Translations under genes and position numbers: made by a program
In this document: positions 7,608 through 12,742 of the stretch, piece after piece
Layout of the letters: each line of letters opens with the position of its first letter
How positions within the stretch are numbered: position 1 is the stretch's first letter
Origin: Acidobacteriota bacterium
Lineage (GTDB): Bacteria > Acidobacteriota > Terriglobia > Terriglobales > Acidobacteriaceae
Assembly: GCA_021851625.1 (NCBI GenBank)
Contig: JAJZCX010000013.1
Location: 1-12,742, forward strand
Direction: 5' to 3'
Length of the DNA stretch: 12,742 nt
Notes under the pieces: model-generated
What the model was told of the DNA's origin: nothing
The model's input: only the letters and a program-made list of their open reading frames with translations
Database searches by the model: none

Positions 7608-8042
7608 TCAACCAACGTGCGGCTTGCGTGAGCGAACAAAGGCGCTGATGGCGAAGTAGGCAAAGAGCACGGTCATGGCCAGATAGAGCAGGAAGTGTTC
7701 ATGCTCGGCGCCCTGCTTGTAGTCGGCGCGCACGCGCCAGGCCCCTTGGGCAAAGAACAGGGCGAAGATCGAAAAGAAGACACCGGTGACCTCATGCCAC
7801 AACATGCGCGCGACGTGCGCCAAGCGCTTCCAGAAGGATTGCCCGGCACGTTTGCCTTGGCGTACGACGGAGGCCGCCGTTGCAGCCGATCCACCCGTGC
7901 GCGCAGGCTGCGGCATGGAGCGCGGTAGTGCGGGCTTGGGTTCGCGCGCGTTCCCCGGACGTGCATCGTGCGGTTCCTGCAACCGATCCACCGCAGCGCG
8001 CGTTGCCCGGCCCAGCTTCTGGCCCAAAGTGACATAGCCCAT
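7608..8042 (-). CDS. unrecognised small membrane protein with two predicted helices
   Basis: I do not recognise this 144-residue protein. The first 70 residues or so are polar and rich in Pro, Ala, Arg and Gly (low complexity, probably disordered and cytoplasmic). A basic segment follows (QGKRAGQSFWKRLAHVARML), then two hydrophobic helices, about residues 84-103 (EVTGVFFSIFALFFAQGAW) and 117-136 (FLLYLAMTVLFAYFAISAFV), separated by a charged loop with DYKQGAEHEH. The C-terminus is short and basic. The hydrophobic segments and the lack of competing frames with family signatures support it as a real gene. No Shine-Dalgarno precedes ATG 8042; an extended -10-like element only 10 bases upstream suggests a leaderless or very short-leader mRNA. 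It is 120 bases upstream of GH31 on the same strand and divergent from the gene at 8160. Confidence 0.7.
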   Translation of the reverse strand: MGYVTLGQKLGRATRAAVDRLQEPHDARPGNAREPKPALPRSMPQPARTGGSAATAASVVRQGKRAGQSFWKRLAHVARMLWHEVTGVFFSIFALFFAQGAWRVRADYKQGAEHEHFLLYLAMTVLFAYFAISAFVRSRKPHVG

Positions 8043-8051
8043 AACAGAAAA

Positions 8052-8060
8052 AGTGTAGCA
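8052..8060 (-). promoter_or_regulatory. possible extended -10 element (TGCTACACT) for the 7608-8042 gene
   Basis: On the minus strand TGC precedes TACACT, matching an extended -10. Nine bases separate it from ATG 8042, so a start of transcription about 7 bases downstream would leave almost no leader. No convincing -35 is visible 16-18 bases upstream. Confidence 0.35.
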
Positions 8061-8147
8061 GCCATGCCGCAGGATTTGCCGTGGCCGAAAAACGGAAGTA
8101 ATGTAGGAGAAACGGAGCGCGGAGGCGCAATTTCCACTTCGCGGCGC

Positions 8148-8154
8148 AGGAGGT
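8148..8154 (+). promoter_or_regulatory. Shine-Dalgarno that points to a TTG start at 8160
   Basis: AGGAGGT is a near-perfect ribosome site 5 bases before TTG 8160. For the next ATG (8172) the spacing would be 17 bases, too far, so this site selects the TTG codon. Confidence 0.65.
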
Positions 8155-8159
8155 CAGCC

Positions 8160-8492
8160 TTGAATTCCAAAATGCGCAATTTGATCCAGCAACTGGGCGA
8201 AGCGATCCACGAAACCGTTTCGGATTCCGAGCACATTGCCAGCGTGGTGCGCAACATTCGCGCCGAAGGCTTTGATGTGCTGCTAATGCTGGAGGCCACC
8301 ATCGGCCTGAATGAAGTGACGGAGGATCCTGCTGAGCCTGTTGCAGCGCAGGAGGCTGGGGAGAGTACGGCTGGCACCGGCCCATTTACGGCGCAGGATG
8401 TGCATTTTTTGCAGGCGCTGCGCATTCGTATGGATCCCGACGCGAACGGCGAGGATGCCAGCGCCGAAGGCCCCATCCCTGGACCGCGATAA
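8160..8492 (+). CDS. unrecognised 110-residue acidic protein, TTG start
   Basis: I do not recognise a function. The protein begins MNSKMRNLIQQLGEAIHETV and has a helical N-terminal half (about residues 1-50) ending in the hydrophobic run FDVLLMLEATIGL. An acidic Ala/Glu/Pro-rich linker (about 52-76) and a second short predicted helix with FTAQDVHFLQALRIRMD (about 79-95) follow. The C-terminus is polar with Pro and Gly. No signal peptide, membrane helix or cysteine pair is seen, so it is probably a soluble cytoplasmic protein that binds a partner. The two structured ends joined by a variable linker and the strong ribosome site argue that it is real. The open frame extends upstream to 7968, but those bases overlap the opposite-strand gene and read as unlikely protein. 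The gene lies about 105 bases before glgC on the same strand and divergent from the 7608-8042 gene. Confidence 0.65.
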   Translation: MNSKMRNLIQQLGEAIHETVSDSEHIASVVRNIRAEGFDVLLMLEATIGLNEVTEDPAEPVAAQEAGESTAGTGPFTAQDVHFLQALRIRMDPDANGEDASAEGPIPGPR

Positions 8493-8597
8493 GCGGCGCA
8501 CCAGCCCGCTGCGTTGGGAAACGTCAGCGCGACCGAAGAATTTTTGATTGCACTGCACGCAGTTTGAATCTTGCCATCGGGAGCGTTCCGCAAATCT

Positions 8598-9860
8598 ATG
8601 CTGGAAATGAAGGACACTTTGGGAGTCTTGCTGGCCGGCGGCGCTGGCGAACGGCTGTTTCCCCTGACGCGCGACCGCGCCAAGCCTGCCGTGCCCTTCG
8701 GCGGGCAGTACCGCATCATCGACATTACGCTCTCGAATTGCATCAACTCTGGCTTGCGTCGCGTCTACATTTTGACGCAGTACAAAGCGCTCTCGCTGAA
8801 CCGGCACATCCGCGAAGGCTGGGGTTCTGCCGTGGCCACCGAGCTGGGCGAGTTCATTGAGATTCTGCCGCCGATGCAGCGCGTCAGCGCCAATTGGTAT
8901 ATGGGCACGGCGGACGCCGTGTATCAGAATATTTACTCCATTGGGGCCGAGCAGCCGCGCTACGTGTTGATCCTCTCTGGCGACCACATCTACAAGATGA
9001 ATTACAGCCGCATGTTGCAGCAGCATGTGGACTCCGGCGCGGACGTGACGTTGGCTACGTTGGCCATTGATCCATCGGAGGTCTCGCGCTTCGGCGTGGT
9101 CGAGGTCGCACGCAACGGCGAGGTGATTGGCTTTCAAGAAAAGCCGAAGGAGACCAGCGTCCGCTCGCCCTTCAATCCTGAGATGGTCGATGCCTCGATG
9201 GGCATTTACATCTTCAACACGGACGTACTGCTGCCCGCGCTGATGCGCGATGCGGAAGATCCAGCCTCCAAGCACGACTTTGGCCACAACATTCTGCCGG
9301 CGTTGCTGGGCAACTACAAAATGTCGGCCTTCAATTTTGTGGATGAGAACAAGCAGAAGGCGCTCTACTGGCGCGATGTGGGCACGTTGGACGCCTACTA
9401 CGACGCCAACATGGATGTGGCCTCGGTCTCGCCGGTTTTCAATCTGTATGACAAAAGCTGGCCCATGCGCACGCGCGTGCGCCAGTATCCACCGGCGAAA
9501 TTTGTCTTTGGCGAGCCGGGCCGCACCGGCATGGCCATCAACTCGGTCATCTCCGGCGGCTGCATCATCTCTGGCGCCACGGTGCGCAACAGCGTGCTGT
9601 CCCAGGATGTGCGCATCAACTCCTACGCGGAGATTGACTCCAGCATCGTTTTTACACATGTCAACATTGGCCGCCATTGCCGCATCCGCCGCGCCATCAT
9701 TGATCGCGATGTGCATATACCCGAAGGCACAGTGATCGGCTACGACGCCAACGAAGACCGCAAGAATTACTTCGTCACGCCGTCGGGCATCACTGTGGTC
9801 ACGCGGGATTATTCCTTGTATGAAAACCCCGTCGCCCCAGACTTTATGCAGCAGGGGTGA
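8598..9860 (+). CDS. glgC: glucose-1-phosphate adenylyltransferase (ADP-glucose pyrophosphorylase)
   Basis: This enzyme makes ADP-glucose and pyrophosphate from ATP and glucose-1-phosphate, the committed step of bacterial glycogen synthesis, in the cytoplasm as a tetramer. The 420-residue length fits the family (about 410-435). The nucleotidyltransferase domain shows the nucleotide loop LLAGGAGERLFPLTRDRAKP (residues 11-30), GQYRIIDITLSNCINSGL, NWYMGTADAVYQN, the catalytic aspartate in LSGDHIYK, the sugar-phosphate lysine in FQEKP, and YWRDVGTLDAYY. The C-terminal third is a left-handed beta-helix (INSVISGGCIISGATVRNSV onwards). Asp26 stands where E. coli GlgC has Lys39, a residue tied to fructose-1,6-bisphosphate activation, so the allosteric behaviour probably differs. 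The start is uncertain: ATG 8598 or ATG 8607; TTG 8571 is also in frame, and none has a well-spaced Shine-Dalgarno. glgA, glgB and glgP are not in the window. Confidence 0.95.
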   Translation: MLEMKDTLGVLLAGGAGERLFPLTRDRAKPAVPFGGQYRIIDITLSNCINSGLRRVYILTQYKALSLNRHIREGWGSAVATELGEFIEILPPMQRVSANWYMGTADAVYQNIYSIGAEQPRYVLILSGDHIYKMNYSRMLQQHVDSGADVTLATLAIDPSEVSRFGVVEVARNGEVIGFQEKPKETSVRSPFNPEMVDASMGIYIFNTDVLLPALMRDAEDPASKHDFGHNILPALLGNYKMSAFNFVDENKQKALYWRDVGTLDAYYDANMDVASVSPVFNLYDKSWPMRTRVRQYPPAKFVFGEPGRTGMAINSVISGGCIISGATVRNSVLSQDVRINSYAEIDSSIVFTHVNIGRHCRIRRAIIDRDVHIPEGTVIGYDANEDRKNYFVTPSGITVVTRDYSLYENPVAPDFMQQG

Positions 9861-9911
9861 CCTGGATTGTGCGGGTTCTTCTGCAATAGCGCGACCGCAG
9901 TGCGCCTTGGC

Positions 9912-9941
9912 TTGGCGTGTGGGCCAGAATTCCCGTATACT
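9912..9941 (+). promoter_or_regulatory. candidate sigma-70-type promoter for rpmI
   Basis: TTGGCG (9912-9917) and TATACT (9936-9941) are separated by 18 bases. The -10 matches the consensus at five of six positions. Transcription would begin near 9948 and give a leader of about 33 bases before rpmI. It lies in the 120-base gap after glgC, so the translation genes need not depend on glgC transcription. Confidence 0.5.
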
Positions 9942-9980
9942 TGAAAATGCTGTCAACGTTGTAGAAGCTAGCAGGACACC

Positions 9981-10178
9981 ATGCCGAAATTGAAGACACA
10001 TAGTGGCGCGGCCAAGCGGTTCAAGAAGACCGGAACCGGCAAGTTCAAGCGCGGCCAAGCCACCATGCGGCACTTGCTGACCGCCAAGACCACCAAGGTG
10101 AAGCGCCATTTGGGCAGCTCCGCTTTGGTCTCGGATGCGGATCACGCCAAGGTCGCCCGCATGATTCCCTACGCCTGA
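9981..10178 (+). CDS. rpmI: 50S ribosomal protein L35 (bL35)
   Basis: This 65-residue, very basic protein is a structural component of the large ribosomal subunit. The family signature PKLKTHSGAAKRFKKTGTGK is intact at the N-terminus, followed by RHLLTAKTTKVKRHL and the C-terminal MIPYA. Length equals the bacterial norm (64-66). A short AGGA lies 4 bases before ATG 9981. In many bacteria infC stands directly upstream; here glgC does. The rplT gene follows after 185 bases, a wider gap than usual. Confidence 0.97.
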   Translation: MPKLKTHSGAAKRFKKTGTGKFKRGQATMRHLLTAKTTKVKRHLGSSALVSDADHAKVARMIPYA

Positions 10179-10291
10179 TCGGACTTTTGAAAAGAAGTCG
10201 GGCCGCCAAGCGTTCGCGGTCCCCGGATGGCTTCACGAATGAGCCTCCGTGCCAGTCAGGATTGCAAACAAGCGTGTGAAGAGGTACATCC

Positions 10292-10313
10292 GCAGCGCCC
10301 GCAGGGGCGTTGC
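10292..10313 (+). promoter_or_regulatory. hairpin in the rpmI-rplT spacer, possible leader element of rplT
   Basis: GCAGCGCCC (10292-10300) can pair with GGGCGTTGC (10305-10313), nine pairs including one G-U, closing a four-base GCAG loop. No T-run follows, so it is not an intrinsic terminator. It ends 50 bases before the rplT start in a 185-base spacer. CTCCT (10314-10318), just after it, could pair with AGGAG of the rplT ribosome site (10351-10355), but only over five bases. L20 is known to repress its own operon through leader RNA in E. coli and Bacillus; a link here is inference. Confidence 0.4.
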
Positions 10314-10363
10314 CTCCTGCCTCCAGCCGCAGAAGACGAGCAACGCACAAAGGAGAAGCACCC

Positions 10364-10750
10364 ATGCCCCGCGTAAAACGTGGCAATAAACGCAAAGAGT
10401 ACCGCAAAAAGATTCTCAAGCGCGCGAGCGGATATTTTCTAACGAAATCCAAGCTCTATCAGGCGGCAGAAGAGGCCGTCGAGCGCGGCTTGAAGTTCGC
10501 CTACACGGGCCGCAAGCAGAAGAAGCGCCAGTTCCGCTCGCTGTGGATTGTGCGCATCGGCGCAGCCGCCAAGCTGAACGGGCTGAGCTATTCGCAGATG
10601 ATCCACGGCCTGAAGCTGGCTGGAATCGAGCTGGATCGCAAGATTCTGGCCGACATTGCTTCGCAGGACGCCGCTGGATTCACCAGCCTGGCTGGACAGG
10701 CCAAGGCTGCCTTGCAGCAGGCCAAGACCAGCAAGCCCGTCGCTGCGTAA
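10364..10750 (+). CDS. rplT: 50S ribosomal protein L20 (bL20)
   Basis: This 128-residue basic protein binds 23S rRNA early in large-subunit assembly and in several bacteria represses its own operon. The signature is complete: MPRVKRGNKRKEYRKKILKR at the start, GYFLTKSKLYQAAEEAVER, then YTGRKQKKRQFRSLWIVRIG, NGLSYSQMIHGLKLAGIEL and DRKILADIA. It is about ten residues longer than E. coli L20 because of an Ala/Gln/Lys-rich tail. ATG 10364 has AAAGGAG (10349-10355) 8 bases upstream, which rules out the in-frame ORF start at 10310. A strong terminator follows at 10777-10812, so transcription from rpmI-rplT probably ends there. Confidence 0.97.
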   Translation: MPRVKRGNKRKEYRKKILKRASGYFLTKSKLYQAAEEAVERGLKFAYTGRKQKKRQFRSLWIVRIGAAAKLNGLSYSQMIHGLKLAGIELDRKILADIASQDAAGFTSLAGQAKAALQQAKTSKPVAA

Positions 10751-10776
10751 GCAGTCGTCAGCGCATGGATACAACA

Positions 10777-10812
10777 CAAACGGCACGGCCTTGGCCGCGC
10801 CGTTTGTTGTTC
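10777..10812 (+). terminator. intrinsic terminator after rplT
   Basis: CAAACGGC (10777-10784) pairs with GCCGTTTG (10799-10806), and inside it CGGC pairs with GCCG across one mismatch to a CTTG loop. The stem is followed by TTGTTC, a broken T-run. It begins 27 bases after the rplT stop and ends about 30 bases before hicA, separating rplT from the genes downstream. Confidence 0.75.
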
Positions 10813-10841
10813 TACCGGTGTAAACTTGCTGCTATACCCCG

Positions 10842-11027
10842 ATGAAGGTTCGCGACCTCATAAGATGGATCGAGAAGGATGGTTGGCAATTGGCGCGAAT
10901 GCGCGGCAGCCATCGGCAATATAAGCATCCTGCAAAAATAGGCATCGTGACCATCACGGGGCACCCTGGAGATGAACTGCATCCCAAGACGCTGCAAAGC
11001 GCCTTGAAACAGGCGGGACTACGATGA
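10842..11027 (+). CDS. hicA: HicA-type mRNA interferase toxin
   Basis: This 61-residue protein matches the HicA toxins, small double-stranded-RNA-binding-fold ribonucleases that cleave mRNA and are neutralised by HicB. The N-terminal helix LIRWIEKDGWQLARMRGSHR carries the family's Gly-Ser-His, with His24 as the expected catalytic residue. KHPAKIGIVTITGHPGDELH is the beta region and HPKTLQSALKQAGL the C-terminal helix. The length is typical. The toxin gene comes first and overlaps the antitoxin gene by four bases (ATGA), the common hicAB layout. No Shine-Dalgarno is visible before ATG 10842. Base composition in this pair is more AT-rich than in its neighbours, a sign of transfer. It sits between the rplT terminator and pheS. 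Confidence 0.88.
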   Translation: MKVRDLIRWIEKDGWQLARMRGSHRQYKHPAKIGIVTITGHPGDELHPKTLQSALKQAGLR

Positions 11028-11239
11028 AATACGTTGTTTTGTTTGAACACTCCGACGCCACCAACTGGAGCGCATATGTTCCAGACCTGCCAGGCTGTAT
11101 AGCGACAGGAAAAACAAAATCAGAAACGGAACAGATGATTCGAGAAGCTATTGAATTTCACATTGAGGGAATGCGGCTCGACGGCGAAACTGTGCCTGCC
11201 CCCACAACTGAAGTTGAATACATCAACATTCCGGCGTAA
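11024..11239 (+). CDS. hicB: HicB-type antitoxin, short form without DNA-binding domain
   Basis: This 71-residue protein shows the HicB antitoxin core: YVVLFEHSDATNWSAYVPDL, then PGCIATGKTKSETEQMIREA and IEFHIEGMRLDGETVPAP. This is a partial RNase H-like fold that binds and blocks HicA. The protein ends soon after EVEYINIPA, so it lacks the helix-turn-helix or ribbon-helix-helix domain that longer HicB proteins use to repress their own promoter. Short forms of this type are known. Start ATG 11024 overlaps the hicA stop, giving translational coupling. Codons such as AAA, ATA and GAA are frequent: bases 11101-11160 have 22 G or C of 60, against 37 of 60 at 11521-11580 in pheS. The stop is eight bases before the pheS start. 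Confidence 0.85.
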   Translation: MKYVVLFEHSDATNWSAYVPDLPGCIATGKTKSETEQMIREAIEFHIEGMRLDGETVPAPTTEVEYINIPA

Positions 11240-11247
11240 TCCTCCTC

Positions 11248-12348
11248 ATGCCAAACCCTGAGATTCCCAAGCTCGAAGAGTATTCCCTGAAGGCACTCGA
11301 CCATTTCTTTCAGACGATCCAGGCCTGTTTTTCTCAGGAAGCAACGCAGGCTCACACGCCCGAAGCGATCGAAGAACTACGCATTCGTTGGGTTGGACGC
11401 AAACAGGGGCTACTCAAGACCATTGGCGAATCCTGCCTGAAGACTGCGCCTGCTGACGCCAAGAAGGCGATCGGCCAGCGATTCAATGCACTGAAAGAGC
11501 AGATTGAGCAGGCGCTGGAGACTGGTTCCGGCTCTGCACCCACTGCGTCTCCGGCAGACTCCATCGACATCACATTGCCCGGCACGCGCCCCGGCACGGG
11601 CGCGGAGCATCCGCTGATTCGCACGTTGCATGAAGTGGTCGGCATCTTTGAGCGCATGGGCTACTCGGTTGGCGTGGGGCCAGAGGTGGAGACCGATTAC
11701 TACAATTTTGAGAGCCTGAACTTTCCGCCGAACCATCCGGCGCGTGACACCCAGGACACGCTGGTTGTGGCCGGGCAGCAAGGCAAGCCGCTGCGCGAGC
11801 GACTCTTGATGCGCACGCATACCTCGCCTGTGCAGATTCGCACGATGGAGCAGCAACCACCGCCGCTGCGCATTGTGATTCCCGGCAAGGTGCACCGCAA
11901 TGATGCCGCTGACGCGACGCACTCGCCCATCTTTCATCAGGTGGAAGGTTTGTGCGTGGACACCAACATTACCTTCAGCGATTTGAAGGGCACGCTGGAC
12001 CACGCGATGAAGGAACTCTTTGGCTCCAGCGTGAAGACGCGATTTTTCCCGTCGTTTTTTCCGTTCACGGAGCCGAGCGCCGACGTGCAGATTAGCTGCA
12101 TCTTCTGCGGTGGCAAAGGCTGCCGCAAGTGCAAGCACTCCGGCTGGATTGAACTGCTCGGCTGCGGCATGGTGGATCCGGCGGTCTTTGGATTTGTGCG
12201 GGAACGGCAACCCGCCTACGATCCGAAAAAGATTTCTGGCTTCGCCTTTGGCATGGGCATTGATCGCATCGCCATGATGCGCTACGGCATTGGCGACATC
12301 GGCCTGCTGTACTCCGGCGATGTGCGCTTTTTGGAGCAATTCGCGTGA
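11248..12348 (+). CDS. pheS: phenylalanine--tRNA ligase alpha subunit
   Basis: This 366-residue subunit forms, with PheT, the alpha2-beta2 enzyme that charges tRNA-Phe; it carries the class II catalytic core. An N-terminal helical coiled-coil arm that contacts tRNA spans about residues 1-95, followed by a Ser/Thr/Pro linker. The core starts at about 115 (HPLIRTLHEVVGIFERMGYS). Class II motif 2 includes IPGKVHRNDAADATHSPIFH (211-230), and motif 3 is GFAFGMGIDRIAMMRYG (331-347). FFPSFFPFTEPSADVQISC is the usual Phe-pocket region. A cysteine cluster follows: Cys284-x2-Cys287-x4-Cys292-x2-Cys295, suggesting a bound zinc. ATG 11248 is eight bases after the hicB stop and preceded by CCTCCTC, not by a Shine-Dalgarno, so translation may be coupled to hicB. 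The end overlaps pheT by GTGA. Confidence 0.96.
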   Translation: MPNPEIPKLEEYSLKALDHFFQTIQACFSQEATQAHTPEAIEELRIRWVGRKQGLLKTIGESCLKTAPADAKKAIGQRFNALKEQIEQALETGSGSAPTASPADSIDITLPGTRPGTGAEHPLIRTLHEVVGIFERMGYSVGVGPEVETDYYNFESLNFPPNHPARDTQDTLVVAGQQGKPLRERLLMRTHTSPVQIRTMEQQPPPLRIVIPGKVHRNDAADATHSPIFHQVEGLCVDTNITFSDLKGTLDHAMKELFGSSVKTRFFPSFFPFTEPSADVQISCIFCGGKGCRKCKHSGWIELLGCGMVDPAVFGFVRERQPAYDPKKISGFAFGMGIDRIAMMRYGIGDIGLLYSGDVRFLEQFA

Positions 12349-12742
12349 AGATTCTTTCCCAATGGCTGCGCGCGTATCTGCCCGCGCTGAACGTAAGCGA
12401 CCGGCAGCTTGCCGACGATCTGACGCTGCGCGGCATTGCCGTCGAAGGCGTCTTTGATCTGGGCGCGGGCAATGGCTCGCTCTTCGACATGGACATCACC
12501 ACCAACCGCGTGGACGCGATGAATCACTATGGCATCGCGCGCGAGGTGGCGGCGATCTACAACCTGCCGCTGATGCCGCTCGATGTATCTTTGCCGCCGT
12601 CCCAGCCCGCGCAGAAGCCCTTCGCCGTGCGCATCGATGCTCCTGACCTGTGCGGACGCTTTGTTGCACGCGTGCTGCGCCATGGGACGATCGCTCCAGC
12701 CACGGCGGAGGTGGCGCAGCGATTTTCACTGCTCGAACAGAA
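12345..12742 (+). CDS. pheT: phenylalanine--tRNA ligase beta subunit, N-terminal part (3' truncated by window)
   Basis: The first 132 codons of the beta subunit are visible; the gene runs off the window. The N-terminus MKILSQWLRAYLPALNVSDR and LTLRGIAVEGVFDLG (27-41) is the family's first segment. After only about 15 residues the sequence reaches ITTNRVDAMNHYGIAREVAA (51-70), the start of the B1 region that in typical bacterial PheT comes after a roughly 100-residue tRNA-binding OB (EMAP-like) insertion. That insertion is absent here. B1/B3-like sequence continues (FAVRIDAPDLCGRFVARVL). The GTG start at 12345 overlaps the pheS stop, and GGAG at 12333-12336 lies 8 bases upstream, so both subunits should be made in step. 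Identity is firm from the sequence and the pheS neighbour. Confidence 0.93.
   Translation, partial: MKILSQWLRAYLPALNVSDRQLADDLTLRGIAVEGVFDLGAGNGSLFDMDITTNRVDAMNHYGIAREVAAIYNLPLMPLDVSLPPSQPAQKPFAVRIDAPDLCGRFVARVLRHGTIAPATAEVAQRFSLLEQ

Noticed and set aside
7673..8746. A 357-codon minus-strand frame spanning three genes
   Set aside because: It crosses the divergent junction and runs out of frame through the membrane-protein gene and antisense through the 8160-8492 gene and the start of glgC.
8283..10145. A 620-codon open frame on the minus strand across glgC and rpmI
   Set aside because: It is antisense to two clear family genes, is rich in His, Arg and Ala as expected for a shadow of GC-biased codons, and shows no family motif.
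10236..10363. Possible small coding frame in the rpmI-rplT spacer
   Set aside because: The frames there have no ribosome site and no resemblance to a protein family; an RNA leader explains the gap better.
10830..10838. TGCTATACC, an extended -10-like element before hicA
   Set aside because: Only three bases separate it from the hicA ATG, so transcription would start inside the first codons; no -35 is visible at a suitable distance.
1..12742. Search by eye for CRISPR arrays, tRNA or rRNA genes, insertion sequences and attachment sites
   Set aside because: No regularly spaced direct repeats, tRNA-like cloverleaf, transposase motif or long terminal inverted repeat was noticed, and hicAB shows no obvious flanking duplication.

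Overview
The window is a GC-rich stretch of chromosome from what is most likely an acidobacterium of the Terriglobia/Acidobacteriaceae type. That placement is an inference from the style of the proteins (the GlgC, the RND pump clade, the zinc-ribbon protein, the short PheT) and was not tested by any search. Nothing looks like a plasmid, phage or insertion sequence. Genes are tightly packed and no gap without a gene exceeds about 190 bases.

Layout. (1) Bases 2-3436 hold the end of an RND efflux permease, its periplasmic adaptor and its outer-membrane channel lipoprotein, in that order on the plus strand. A GntR/FCD-type regulator (3464-4210) and tatA (4261-4461) follow on the same strand. A perfect inverted repeat then closes the block and probably serves both strands. 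(2) On the minus strand lie a double zinc-ribbon protein (4579-4929), a secreted GH31 glycosidase (5043-7487) and an unrecognised two-helix membrane protein (7608-8042). (3) A plus-strand block starts at a divergent junction near 8100: an unrecognised 110-residue protein with a TTG start, then glgC (glycogen synthesis). (4) A translation block follows: rpmI, rplT, a strong terminator, a hicAB-type toxin-antitoxin pair, pheS, and the first 132 codons of pheT.

How the parts work together. The first three genes would form one tripartite export pump spanning both membranes. The GntR regulator may control it. GH31 and GlgC are both carbohydrate enzymes, one outside the cytoplasm and one inside, but nothing in the sequence ties their expression together. 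The rpmI-rplT and pheS-pheT genes form a translation cluster, here without infC directly upstream and split by the toxin-antitoxin pair.

Best candidates for a second look: the hicAB pair sits between a terminator and pheS, so essential pheST may be expressed together with, or coupled to, a toxin-antitoxin module. PheT goes directly from its N-terminal segment to the downstream core without the usual tRNA-binding (EMAP/OB) insertion. Two small proteins (7608-8042 and 8160-8492) have no recognisable function, and the starts of both are unusual. I did not find a clearly new multi-gene system.
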